64,000 nt of DNA, taken from Runella sp. CRIBMP. GTDB lineage: Bacteria > Bacteroidota > Bacteroidia > Cytophagales > Spirosomataceae. Under the pieces are notes generated by a model. It was not told where the DNA came from, made no database searches, and saw only the letters and a program-made list of their open reading frames with translations. The position numbers and the translations under genes were made by a program. The stretch is from positions 1-64,000 of the forward strand of contig NZ_JAAAKZ010000008.1 in NCBI RefSeq assembly GCF_009905605.1, given 5' to 3'. Positions 1 through 8,407 of the stretch are shown in pieces. Each line of letters starts with the position of its first letter. The first letter of the stretch is position 1.

Positions 1-1434
1 GAAGTCAAAAACAGCGCTACGGTGACAGGGACTCCTCCCACGGGACCTGATGTGACGGACGTTTCTGACAGCGGCAACGAGCTGGTAGATACTCCCGCCG
101 ACCCAGATACAGACCCCACCAACGACCCCACGGTTGTACCACTGACCCAGAATCCTAAAATTGGTATCGCTAAAGAAGTTAGCTCCTTTGTAAACAACCT
201 AAACTATACCTACGACATTACGTTCAGTCTCAAAGTGAAAAACGTAGGCAATGTGCCTCTCAGTAACCTACAGGTATTTGACACGCTGTCCAAAACGTTT
301 CCAAGTCCTGCCACCTTTAATGTTCTGGGTATCACCAGCACTAAGTTTACCGTTAATCCCACCTATACGGGGACTGCAAGCCAAACTCAGCTGCTTTTGC
401 CCGGCAATGCCTTGGCTATCGGTGACAGCGGAATCATCAGTTTGACGGTGCGCATCAGTCCGAATGTATACGTAGGGGTTTCATACATCAATATTGCTTA
501 CAGTACTGGTCAGAGTCCCTTGGGCGAAACCGTAAAAGATCAATCGCAGTTGGGAAATAATCCCGATCCAGACTTTGATGGTGATCCTCAAAATAACTTT
601 GTTCCTACACCCATCACAATTCAGACTCCCGGAAAGCTCACGCTTTTGCCCAAAGTCTTTTTGCAGGGCTCGTTGTTTGGGGTTTTCTCGGGCAACCTGA
701 TGCGCGATGACCTGCGGGTGAAAAATCTGATTCCTCGAAAATCACCTTATGTAGCCTGGGGCCCTATTACTGCCGCTGATACCATTACCTCCAACACGGT
801 GTTGACTGTCAGCGGGCAAGATGCCATTGTAGACTGGGTATTTGTTGAATTGCGAGATGCCAATGATTCAACTATTGTGGTAGACAGCCGCTCGGCCTTG
901 GTTCAACGTGACGGTGATATTGTAGAGGTAGATGGCACTTCACCCATTACCTTCAACACGGTTGTTGCGGCCAGCTATTTTGTGTCGGTTCGTCACCGCA
1001 ACCATTTGGGAGTTATGTCGCAAACGGCTCTGCCGTTAACGCAGATCGTTTCCACGATTGATTTCCGTTCGGTAGCTACCCCTACGTATGTTTTAGCAAA
1101 TTCACCGATTCATCAATCGCAGGTGGATGTAGTTCAGGGAAAAGCCCTGTGGGCGGGCAATGCCCTTTATGACGGCCAAGTGATTTATCAGGGTACTGAC
1201 AACGACGTCAATGTCATCTATCAGCAAGTCATTGCAGCCACGGGCAATCCTTTTCTACTGCCTTTCTTCATTCTTTCAGGCTATTACACAGGAGATGTTA
1301 ATATGGATGGAGAAGTGATTTTTCAGGGAACAACCAACGATGTAGAGTACATCTACCAAAATGTAATCAACAACCATCCCGGTAACGCCCTCAAACAAAA
1401 CTTCTTTATCATTCAGGAACAATTACCTAAATAA
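1..1434 (+). CDS. Large secreted DUF11 / dockerin-like surface protein, C-terminal part
   Basis: The reading frame is open from base 1, so the gene starts upstream and only its last 477 or so residues are present. The N-terminal part is an acidic Pro/Asp/Thr linker followed by a DUF11-type beta-sandwich (the stretch around FSLKVKNVGNVPLSNLQVFD is typical). The C-terminus carries two related motifs, YDGQVIYQGTDNDVNVIYQ and MDGEVIFQGTTNDVEYIYQ, the second preceded by GDVN. They resemble dockerin-like Asp/Asn-rich calcium loops. DUF11 proteins in this phylum are usually long, secreted or surface-exposed. A hairpin and a second DUF11 gene follow. The exact role is unknown; it could be an adhesin or a scaffold component. 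Confidence 0.8.
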   Translation, partial: EVKNSATVTGTPPTGPDVTDVSDSGNELVDTPADPDTDPTNDPTVVPLTQNPKIGIAKEVSSFVNNLNYTYDITFSLKVKNVGNVPLSNLQVFDTLSKTFPSPATFNVLGITSTKFTVNPTYTGTASQTQLLLPGNALAIGDSGIISLTVRISPNVYVGVSYINIAYSTGQSPLGETVKDQSQLGNNPDPDFDGDPQNNFVPTPITIQTPGKLTLLPKVFLQGSLFGVFSGNLMRDDLRVKNLIPRKSPYVAWGPITAADTITSNTVLTVSGQDAIVDWVFVELRDANDSTIVVDSRSALVQRDGDIVEVDGTSPITFNTVVAASYFVSVRHRNHLGVMSQTALPLTQIVSTIDFRSVATPTYVLANSPIHQSQVDVVQGKALWAGNALYDGQVIYQGTDNDVNVIYQQVIAATGNPFLLPFFILSGYYTGDVNMDGEVIFQGTTNDVEYIYQNVINNHPGNALKQNFFIIQEQLPK

Positions 1435-1447
1435 ACATAGACAGACT

Positions 1448-1470
1448 CAGGGGAGCGCGATGCTCCCCTG
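1448..1470 (+). terminator. GC-rich hairpin after the DUF11 gene
   Basis: Perfect 9-bp inverted repeat CAGGGGAGC / GCTCCCCTG with a 5-nt loop, 14 bases after the stop codon. It is followed by TAAAAACC rather than a T-run, so it may act as a 3'-end or attenuating hairpin rather than a classical intrinsic terminator. Confidence 0.5.
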
Positions 1471-1509
1471 TAAAAACCTGAAAATTCAACGATATAAACA
1501 TACACTACA

Positions 1510-2772
1510 ATGAAAAAAGGAATATCTACAATCGTTTGGATTGGGCTAATCTGGTTTCTTGGCTTTGTTACAGTAGCAGCGCAGCAACTCTCGACCAATC
1601 AAGTCAATTACCAATTGACCTACCAAGCCAATACGGGGCTTTATACAGTTTGGGTGGTACCCAAATATGCTACGCCAAACGCTAACAATACCGATGTCAA
1701 AGAATTTGGAGCCACAGCGCAGGTATCGCTGAAAGTTCCCAAAGATTTTGTGATTCAGAATATCACCGATATAAGAGGCACTTGGGAGAAAAACCCCCTC
1801 AAATTGGGGAGTCAGGCCATATTTGCTTCGGCGGGTTTAGATGCTGCTTACAACTATTATGTCATTGGAAAAACAGCTACCGAAACCGATTATGGTTCAT
1901 TTACCAACGGAACCCCCGTTGCTCTTTTTACCTTTCAAGGCAATGCCTGCTACAGCCCCGTAGGAATCTTAGCTAAAGCTGATCCCTTTGTGGCGGCGGC
2001 CAAAAGTGTGGCTTCACTCAATACCGCCTGTAGTTTTTATTCACGCTCTGGGCAAACGCCAAGCGGGAATGTTATTCCGTTAGAGCAATTTGTAGAAAAA
2101 TTAGGCCCTGATGCCACTTGTAATCCTCCGATTGACTTATCGCTTTCCGTAGCTGTTAGCAATCAACAGCCGGGCTTAAATGCGAATCTCACTTTAACGG
2201 TAAGCGTCAAAAATGAAGGGCAAAATCCTGCATCTGGTGTAGAAGTAAAGGATATTTTACCTGCGGGAATGAATTTCCAAACTTTTGCCACAGCTACTGG
2301 TACTTATAACTCCGCTACGGGTACATGGACCATAGGAAATATAGCCGTTGGTGAAACCGTCACCTTGTCTATTGCGGTCCAAGTAACACAGCCAGGTGTG
2401 CAGTATTTTACGGCCCAAATTTCTAAGGCAGATCAAACCGATACAGACTCTACTCCAAACAACAACATCGAAAGCGAAGACGACTTTGACCGAACTTGTA
2501 TCACGGTTCCTGTACCAATTTGTGTAGGACAGGTTTTTGAACTTTCCATTCCATCGGGATATACTAATATTCAATGGTTTAGAAATGACCAACCAATCTC
2601 TGGTGCAACATCGTCCGTTATCCAAATTACCGAAGCGGGTTCTTATCGATTTGCCGCTACCAACGCCACTTGCCCAACAGAAGGTTGTTGTTCTTATATT
2701 TTCTACGAAGGCAACTGCTGCCCTACCGAAGCCATCTGTGTGCCTTTTACAATCAAAAAAATAAAGAAATAA
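1510..2772 (+). CDS. Secreted DUF11-domain protein
   Basis: 420 residues. A signal peptide (KKGISTIVWIGLIWFLGFV, cleaved near AAQQ) is followed by a ~180-residue beta-rich region of unknown type. A DUF11 domain lies at about residues 205-310 (LTLTVSVKNEGQNPASGVEV, DILPAGM), followed by a short Ig-like region with FELSIPSGYTNIQWFRND and a Cys-rich tail (CCSYIFYEGNCCP). The tail ends in a Lys-rich stretch without a recognisable type IX sorting domain. It lies 75 bp after another DUF11 protein on the same strand, suggesting the pair are surface proteins used together. A perfect terminator follows. Function not assigned. Confidence 0.8.
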   Translation: MKKGISTIVWIGLIWFLGFVTVAAQQLSTNQVNYQLTYQANTGLYTVWVVPKYATPNANNTDVKEFGATAQVSLKVPKDFVIQNITDIRGTWEKNPLKLGSQAIFASAGLDAAYNYYVIGKTATETDYGSFTNGTPVALFTFQGNACYSPVGILAKADPFVAAAKSVASLNTACSFYSRSGQTPSGNVIPLEQFVEKLGPDATCNPPIDLSLSVAVSNQQPGLNANLTLTVSVKNEGQNPASGVEVKDILPAGMNFQTFATATGTYNSATGTWTIGNIAVGETVTLSIAVQVTQPGVQYFTAQISKADQTDTDSTPNNNIESEDDFDRTCITVPVPICVGQVFELSIPSGYTNIQWFRNDQPISGATSSVIQITEAGSYRFAATNATCPTEGCCSYIFYEGNCCPTEAICVPFTIKKIKK

Positions 2773-2847
2773 AAACCTTGTCTACCCTTTATTAAGCTAA
2801 AAACTACTGAGTTTTCAGCTACAGATTAGGAAAAAGAATAATCCAAT

Positions 2848-2877
2848 AAAACAGGGCTCGCATGCGAGCCCTGTTTT
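2848..2877 (+). terminator. Perfect palindromic terminator
   Basis: A 30-base perfect palindrome: AAAACAGGGCTCG, a CATG centre, then CGAGCCCTGTTTT. A-run on one side and T-run on the other, so it can work in both directions. It sits 75 bases after the DUF11 gene. Confidence 0.85.
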
Positions 2878-2940
2878 GTATCGTCCTACTGAAAATTAAT
2901 TTTCTTGTTTTATTTTCCACCAATACACTACTCCTGCAAG

Positions 2941-3381
2941 CCGAATTAAGGTAATAATGAGCAAAATCCACGAATACCAGCTGGAATCGGACTCCAGTCA
3001 GCTGCCGCAGGAGGAATGCTTTTCGGGACAGTTTTTTTGGTCGTCGTCATCCCTGGGCTGTACTACATTTTCGCCCGAATGGCCGAAAAACACCAGTTCA
3101 TCAAAGACGAACTAAAAAACGCTGGCAGGATTTTGAACCCTGCCAGCGTTACTTTACTGTTTTCTACCCTTTTATTCGTAGTTGCATTGTCGGGCTGTAA
3201 AGTGCCGCAAGTGGCTACACCGCGAGCTATGCCGCCCGTTCCCGAAACGTTTAGCAATAATGCTAATACCGATACCCTCAACGTAGCTACGCTCAATTGG
3301 CGCATGTACTTTGCCGACTCGACCCTGAACGGCCTCATTGCCGAAGCATTGACCAGCAACCTCGACCTCCTCACGGCCTAG
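2941..3381 (+). pseudogene. Relic of an RND efflux pump C-terminus joined to an outer-membrane factor N-terminus
   Basis: From about 2971 one open frame reads IPAGIGLQSAAGGMLFGTVF followed by VVVIPGLYYIFARMAEK. This is the last transmembrane segment and end of an AcrB/HAE1-type RND transporter. The same frame then runs, through a hairpin region, into a lipoprotein-like leader (LLFVVALSGCK) and the start of an OprM/TolC-type outer-membrane factor (WRMYFADSTLNGLIAEALTS, NLDLLTA) and stops at 3379-3381. Neither protein is complete; the transporter lacks roughly its first thousand residues and the factor its last four hundred. In intact operons these two genes are neighbours in this order, so this is a decayed operon junction and not a real 121-residue protein. 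Confidence 0.75.
3118..3150 (+). repeat. 12-bp inverted repeat inside the efflux relic
   Basis: AACGCTGGCAGG and CCTGCCAGCGTT pair perfectly around a 9-nt loop. It lies between the transporter relic and the outer-membrane factor relic. It may be an old intercistronic hairpin or a REP-like insertion. Confidence 0.6.
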
Positions 3382-3424
3382 ATGAAAATCATCATCATTT
3401 TGTCACAGAACGGTATTTTTTTCA

Positions 3425-3664
3425 ATGTTCAAGATTGCGGTGGTATTTGCCCGCAAGATTAGACAGGAGAGCGCTGCCAAACGGGGCAGTAGTTCGGCAA
3501 AATAGGCGCTAGAACTTTTAAACTCTCCCAATCATTTTCTTTCCACGGTTCAAATAGGCATCAAGCTTATCGGTATTTTACGGGGGATTTTTTGGGGAGA
3601 AAGTGTAACCGATGGCTTTCAGAATTTTCTCAATCAATTTCGTTTCCTGAAAACGTATGACTAA
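3425..3664 (+). pseudogene. Relic of a CorC/HlyC (DUF21, CNNM-type) membrane protein
   Basis: In one frame starting at ATG 3425, the conceptual translation reads VFARKIRQESAAKRGSSSAK, an in-frame TAG at 3503-3505, then ALELLNSPNHFLSTVQIGIK and LIGILRGIFWGESVTDGFQ, ending at TAA 3662-3664. This matches the N-terminal DUF21 region of hemolysin-C/CorC family transporters, which typically read like SARKxRLExxAKRGxxxAKxALEL and FLSTVQIGITLIGIL. The first membrane segment is shortened, there is a premature stop, and the CBS and CorC_HlyC domains are gone. It lies directly after the efflux relic, marking 2.9-3.7 kb as a degraded stretch. Confidence 0.75.
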
Positions 3665-3834
3665 GGTGTTTATTAACGAAAGTCGAAAGTGCGGGGGCTT
3701 TTTTTTGGTATAATCATACTATCATTGCGATTGTATGTTCCAGAGAAACTTTATATTTTTTATTTAATGGCATTAAGATACACCAAAGGAAAGCTTTTGG
3801 TAGAGCGGACTTCAGACTCTAACCTATTTTAAAG

Positions 3835-5172
3835 ATGCTCTCACCTCTTTACGTATCCTTGCTGCTCATTGTCAGTATTTTGACCATTATTCTGCTCAGT
3901 TCACGGTACAAATTCAATACCTTTTTTGTGTTGATTTTTGTGGCAATGGGCGTAGGATTTGCTGCGGGGATGGAAGGAGAAGCGCTGTTGAAAGCCATCA
4001 AAGTGGGTTTTGGCAGTACCCTCGAAAAAATAGGTTTGCTGATTATTTTGGGGGCTACGCTGGGTATCATTTTGGACAAAACCAATGCTACGCTCAGTTT
4101 GGCTAATTTCATCCTGAACAAAACGGGCGAGCGCTACGCGCCGCTCGCCATTACGTTGGTTGGTATTCTCATCGGATTGCCTATTTTTTGTGATTCGGGG
4201 TTTGTGGTGTTGAGTGGATTGGTGGTTTCGTTGGGTCATACCCTGCCCAAAAAACGTCTGGCTTTGGTAGGCTGTTTGGCTACATCGCTGTACGCGGTTC
4301 ATTGTCTAGTACCTCCGCATCCAGGCATCACGGCTGCGGCGGGCGTGTTGAATGTCGATTTGGGAAAAGCCATGCTGTTGGGAATCTTAGTGGCATTGCC
4401 AGCCGCTACGGTTGGGTACCTGTACAGCCTTTCGTTGCCTGCTTCATTAGATGCGGTTGAACAAACAGCGACTGAAAAACTTCCAATAAAAGATGTTGAT
4501 TTGCCTTCTCCTGCACTTTCGTTTTTGCCTATTATTGTCCCGATTGCGCTTATTTCGTTGAAATCAGTGGTGCTTTTGTATCCCGATATGGCTTTGCCAT
4601 TTGTGCTGAACCTCATTAAATTTGTGGGAGAACCCATCACGGCATTGATTGCTGGTTTAGGATTGACTTTGCCGTTGTTTCGAAAAATTGAGAAAGAAAA
4701 ACTAAATCAATTGTTTGACGAAGCCATCGAAAAAGCGGGCCCCATCCTCATCGTAACGGCGGCGGGTGGCGCTTTTGGCGAAATTATCAGAACCCTTGAA
4801 TTGGGAAAAGTATACGGCGCGGCGTTGGCGGCGGGCGGTTGGGGATTACTCGTTCCGTTTGGATTGGCGGCTATTTTCAAAACTGCACAGGGCTCGTCGA
4901 CCGTGGCGGTGGTTTCGACGGCGTCGTTGGTGGCCCCTTTGTTGGCAGCCCTCGGATTGGCCGGCCCAGACGGTGCGCTGTTGGCGTTATTGGCGATGGG
5001 AGCGGGGTCAATGGTCACTTCACACGCCAATGATTCATATTTTTGGGTAATTTCGCGCTTTGGAAACCTAAACGTTTCCGTTACCTTGCGTGCTTTCACG
5101 CCTGCTTCCGCGCTCATGGGAGGTACCGCCCTGCTGGTTATTTACGTGATGAAATGGCTGATGGGTATGTAG
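3835..5172 (+). CDS. GntP-family gluconate:H+ symporter (permease)
   Basis: 445 residues with about twelve hydrophobic segments over the full length, the usual size for GntP transporters. Family signatures are visible: HCLVPPHPGITAAAGVL (around residue 158), AAGGAFGEIIRTLELG, AIFKTAQGSSTVAVVSTASL and SMVTSHANDSYFWVISRFG near the C-terminus. GntP proteins import gluconate or related sugar acids across the inner membrane with protons. No kinase or dehydratase lies beside it, so the substrate cannot be narrowed from context. A 40-bp gap leads to the next gene on the same strand. Confidence 0.9.
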   Translation: MLSPLYVSLLLIVSILTIILLSSRYKFNTFFVLIFVAMGVGFAAGMEGEALLKAIKVGFGSTLEKIGLLIILGATLGIILDKTNATLSLANFILNKTGERYAPLAITLVGILIGLPIFCDSGFVVLSGLVVSLGHTLPKKRLALVGCLATSLYAVHCLVPPHPGITAAAGVLNVDLGKAMLLGILVALPAATVGYLYSLSLPASLDAVEQTATEKLPIKDVDLPSPALSFLPIIVPIALISLKSVVLLYPDMALPFVLNLIKFVGEPITALIAGLGLTLPLFRKIEKEKLNQLFDEAIEKAGPILIVTAAGGAFGEIIRTLELGKVYGAALAAGGWGLLVPFGLAAIFKTAQGSSTVAVVSTASLVAPLLAALGLAGPDGALLALLAMGAGSMVTSHANDSYFWVISRFGNLNVSVTLRAFTPASALMGGTALLVIYVMKWLMGM

Positions 5173-5212
5173 AAAGCAGGCAGAGCGTCACGTACATTTT
5201 GATTCAAACTTC

Positions 5213-6409
5213 ATGAAATACCACCGCGTTTTAGTGGAAGCGATTGTTTTTTCGCTGACCGAAATATTCGAAAAAGGGCGTCAGGCCGATAAAGTCATTG
5301 AGCAGGTGCTCAAGTCCAACCGTAAATGGGGCGCGCGCGACCGGGGCTTTATTGCCGAAAACACCTACGAAATTGTCCGTTGGTGGCGAATGTTGGATTT
5401 TGTCACGGCACACTTGGGCAAGCCTTCTTATCTGGACTTTTTTGCCGCGTGGCAAATTTTAAAAGGCAACGAACTGCCGCCGTGGGCGGAATTTGCACAC
5501 ATCAAGCCCAATGCTATCCGACAAGCCTACGAAGAAGCCAAAAAAAGCCGCAAAATTCGGGAGTCGATTCCCGATTGGCTGGACGAAATCGGCGCTGCCG
5601 AATTGGGGACAACGTGGGACGATGAACTTCATGCATTGAACCAAACGGCTCCCGTTGTGTTGCGGGCCAATACCCTCAAAACCACCGCTGCCGCACTGAA
5701 AGAAGCCTTGGCCAGCAAGGAGATTTTTGCCGAAACCCTTCCAGGATTGCCCGACGCGTTGAAATTGAGGGAGAAAAAAAACGTTTTCCAGACCGATTAT
5801 TTCCAAAACGGACAGTTTGAAGTGCAAGATGCGGGTTCGCAGCGTATTGCACCCATGTTGGATGTTCATCCGGGGATGCGCGTCATTGATGCCTGTGCGG
5901 GTGCGGGTGGAAAAACCCTGCATTTGGCGGCGTTAATGCACAATCAGGGGCGACTCATTGCGATGGATGTGGAGGGTTGGAAACTGGAAGAACTGCGCCG
6001 CCGGGCGCGGCGCAACGGGGTCAGCAACGTAGAAACGCGCGTCATTGAACCCAAAACTATCAAACGTCTCCGCGATACCGCCGACCGCGTGTTGTTGGAT
6101 GTACCCTGCTCAGGATTAGGGGTTTTGCGTCGTAACCCCGATTCCAAGTGGAAAATGAAACCCGATTTTTTGACCCAAATTCGTCAAACACAATACGAAA
6201 TTCTGACCAGTTATTCGCAAATGGTGAAGCCTGGTGGGAAGTTGGTATACGCTACGTGCAGCATTTTGCCGTCGGAAAGTGAAGAGCAAGTGAAGCGGTT
6301 TTTGGCCGAACAGGGCGCTAAATGGCAGCTTTTGGAAGAAGCCCGAACCTCACCAGCGCGCGATGGATTCGACGGGTTTTACATGGCTTGTTTGACGAAA
6401 CCTTTGTGA
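5213..6409 (+). CDS. RsmB/Nop2/Sun-family RNA (cytosine-5) methyltransferase
   Basis: 398 residues. The C-terminal half is a SAM-dependent Rossmann domain: motif I DACAGAGGKTLHLA at about 226-239, MDVEGWKLEELRRRA, and the two diagnostic cysteines, Cys299 in DVPCSGLGVLRRNPD and Cys349 in YATCSILPSE. In this family one Cys forms the covalent adduct with C6 of the target cytosine and the other releases the product. The N-terminal ~190 residues are helical and probably bind RNA. The likely substrate is 16S rRNA, but other NOL1/NOP2/Sun members act on tRNA or other rRNA positions, so the exact site is open. Confidence 0.9.
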   Translation: MKYHRVLVEAIVFSLTEIFEKGRQADKVIEQVLKSNRKWGARDRGFIAENTYEIVRWWRMLDFVTAHLGKPSYLDFFAAWQILKGNELPPWAEFAHIKPNAIRQAYEEAKKSRKIRESIPDWLDEIGAAELGTTWDDELHALNQTAPVVLRANTLKTTAAALKEALASKEIFAETLPGLPDALKLREKKNVFQTDYFQNGQFEVQDAGSQRIAPMLDVHPGMRVIDACAGAGGKTLHLAALMHNQGRLIAMDVEGWKLEELRRRARRNGVSNVETRVIEPKTIKRLRDTADRVLLDVPCSGLGVLRRNPDSKWKMKPDFLTQIRQTQYEILTSYSQMVKPGGKLVYATCSILPSESEEQVKRFLAEQGAKWQLLEEARTSPARDGFDGFYMACLTKPL

Positions 6410-6455
6410 AACAACCATTTTTTACGTTCTTTGCACCAGAATCTACTACGGTAAA

Positions 6456-7475
6456 ATGCTTACCATTCAAAGCAACGTTTCTCTCAAATCATACAATACC
6501 TTCGGCATAGAGGCTACAGCTCGCTATTTGGTAGAAGTGGATAATGACGAAGATATTCAGACATTACTCCAGCTTCCTGACGTGCAGACGTTGCCAAAAC
6601 TTATTTTGGGTGGAGGCAGTAATCTTCTTCTTACGCAGGATTTCAACGGTTTGGTGGTCAAAATCAACATCAAGGGCATCAGGACGGTCAAAGAAGATCA
6701 GGAAAATGTGTGGGTGCGCGTAGGGGCTGGCGAAAATTGGCACGAATTTGTACTCTATTGTGTAGAACGAGGCTTGGCGGGTCTTGAAAATCTATCCCTT
6801 ATCCCAGGCACCGTCGGAGCCGCTCCCATGCAGAATATTGGGGCGTATGGCGTCGAAATCAAAGACACTTTCGAAAGGCTCGAAGCGGTTCATATTCTGA
6901 CGGGTCAAAAACGGGTTTTTACCAATGAAGAATGTCGTTTTGGTTACCGTGACAGCGTGTTTAAAAATGAACTGAAGGGACAGTACATTATTTGCAACGT
7001 GCAGTTCAAGTTGCAAAAAACACCCGTATTTCACGTTTCGTACGGCGACATTCAAAAAACGCTCGACCAAATGGGCGTAAATGAGCTGAGTATCAAGGCC
7101 GTTAGCGACGCCGTCATTAAAATCAGACGTAGCAAATTGCCTGATCCCGTCGAAATTGGCAACGCAGGCAGTTTCTTCAAGAACCCCGAAATTTCGGTAA
7201 TGCAATACGAGCATTTGAAATTGATGTATCCAGAAATACCAGGCTACGTAATCAGCAATGAGGTCGTAAAAGTGCCCGCTGGATGGTTGATTGAACAATG
7301 TGGCTGGAAAGGAAAACGCTTCGGCAGCATTGGCGTACACGCCCGTCAGGCGCTTGTGTTGGTCAATTATGGCGGCGGTAAGGGATTGGAAATCAAGCAG
7401 TTGGCTGAAAAAATACAATCATCTGTCGAAGAGCAGTTTGGAATTCGTCTGCATACTGAAGTCAATTTTGTCTAA
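6456..7475 (+). CDS. murB: UDP-N-acetylenolpyruvoylglucosamine reductase
   Basis: 339 residues, the length of type I MurB (E. coli-like). It catalyses the NADPH-dependent reduction of UDP-GlcNAc-enolpyruvate to UDP-MurNAc in peptidoglycan synthesis in the cytoplasm. Visible features: SYNTFGIEATARYLVEV at the N-terminus, FAD-binding LGGGSNLLLT (51-60), LSLIPGTVGAAPMQNIGAYG (113-132), FGYRDSVFK (162-170), and the catalytic-serine motif GNAGSFFKNP with Ser239. The start at 6456 fits the family N-terminus and gives a 46-bp gap after the RNA methyltransferase. A hairpin terminator follows the stop. Confidence 0.97.
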   Translation: MLTIQSNVSLKSYNTFGIEATARYLVEVDNDEDIQTLLQLPDVQTLPKLILGGGSNLLLTQDFNGLVVKINIKGIRTVKEDQENVWVRVGAGENWHEFVLYCVERGLAGLENLSLIPGTVGAAPMQNIGAYGVEIKDTFERLEAVHILTGQKRVFTNEECRFGYRDSVFKNELKGQYIICNVQFKLQKTPVFHVSYGDIQKTLDQMGVNELSIKAVSDAVIKIRRSKLPDPVEIGNAGSFFKNPEISVMQYEHLKLMYPEIPGYVISNEVVKVPAGWLIEQCGWKGKRFGSIGVHARQALVLVNYGGGKGLEIKQLAEKIQSSVEEQFGIRLHTEVNFV

Positions 7476-7480
7476 AACAA

Positions 7481-7509
7481 AAAAGTTGACCGGATACCGA
7501 TCAACTTTT
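7481..7509. terminator. Bidirectional hairpin terminator between murB and the sigma factor gene
   Basis: AAAAGTTGA (7481-7489) pairs with TCAACTTTT (7501-7509), with an inner CGG/CCG pairing in the loop. Symmetric A/T tails suit the convergent murB (+) and sigma-factor (-) genes. Confidence 0.75.
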
Positions 7510-7589
7510 CGAAACCTTCCTCTTTTTAAACTGGCAGCTTCGCTTTATCGGTTAAGATAGCTAAGCCGCCAATGTCTCATTATCCCTAC

Positions 7590-8102
7590 TCAAAATGGAT
7601 GCGCATAAACGTATAGCTTGTCTTTGAGCTCTTTCCGCGCAATGTGAATTCTGTTTTTGACCGTTCCGATGGGAATGCGCAAGCGGTCAGCAATTTCGTG
7701 GTATTTGAACCCCCGATAGTACATCATAAAAGGGGTACGATAGGCTTCCTCCAGTGAATTAACGGCTTTGTTGATGTCGTCCATGGCAAATTTGCCAGCG
7801 GCTTCGTTCTCGGTGCTGTTTTCAAAAGAATTGATGTAGTGTAAGTTGTCGCTTGTATCGATAAATGTATTCTTCCGCACCATACGCTGGTAGTTGGTGA
7901 TGAAGGTGTTTTTCATGATGGTGTACAACCAAGCCTTGAGGTTTGTGCCGTCGGCGTATTTGTCACGGTTGGTAAAAGCCTTCAACAGCGTATCCTGCAA
8001 CAAGTCGTTAGCATCTTCGCTGTCTTTTGTTAAACGCATCGCAAAGGGCTTTAGTGACTTTGACACTTTAGCGATGTGGTAAGTGAACTCGATAGCTGTC
8101 AT
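7590..8102 (-). CDS. ECF-type RNA polymerase sigma factor
   Basis: 170 residues if started at MTAIEF (8102), the N-terminus usual for this small Bacteroidota sigma-70 subfamily; an upstream ATG at 8144 adds 14 residues without similarity. Region 2 is seen in DANDLLQDTLLKAFTNRDKY and LKAWLYTIMKNTFITNYQR, region 4 in FKYHEIADRLRIPIGTVKNR and IHIARKEL (helix-turn-helix for the -35 element). No anti-sigma factor gene is adjacent, which differs from the FecI/FecR arrangement. The upstream 306 bp are very AT-rich and hold a 12-bp inverted repeat that may be regulatory. Confidence 0.92.
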   Translation of the reverse strand: MTAIEFTYHIAKVSKSLKPFAMRLTKDSEDANDLLQDTLLKAFTNRDKYADGTNLKAWLYTIMKNTFITNYQRMVRKNTFIDTSDNLHYINSFENSTENEAAGKFAMDDINKAVNSLEEAYRTPFMMYYRGFKYHEIADRLRIPIGTVKNRIHIARKELKDKLYVYAHPF

Positions 8103-8407
8103 TGTGGGCTTATTTGAATGTTCTGGTTTCAGTTTGTTGAACAAATTTAGTTAAACATTAAACAAACTTCCAAATAAATTTTGAACAAATTTGTAAATAT
8201 TAAATTTTGTTATCAGTTTTTTGTACTAAAATGAGTGTTTTTGTATTGGTTTAGTAATATTATAGTACTATTTTTAGGTCAATTTTGGGTTTTTGCCTTC
8301 AAAAAGTTCAAAAAAACACATTTGTTTAACGTATGACAATTAACGTTAAACAAAATTGAAATAAAAATAAGTGTTTGACTTTTGTTGATGGTTAATTAAA
8401 CAAAAAT
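8103..8407. promoter_or_regulatory. AT-rich regulatory region of the sigma factor gene
   Basis: About 300 bp with no gene. It is strongly AT-rich with recurring TTAAAC / GTTTAA words. It carries a perfect 12-bp inverted repeat, TTTGTTTAACGT (8321-8332) and ACGTTAAACAAA (8343-8354), around a 10-bp spacer. It must contain the promoter of the minus-strand sigma gene; no clear TAnnTTTG element was located. Confidence 0.5.

Noticed and set aside
3790-3826. tRNA-like stretch with GGTAGAGCGGACTTCAGAC
   Set aside because: It resembles a D-arm and part of an anticodon arm, but no acceptor stem, T-arm (GGTTCGAATCC-like) or CCA context is present. At best a tRNA scrap, more likely chance.
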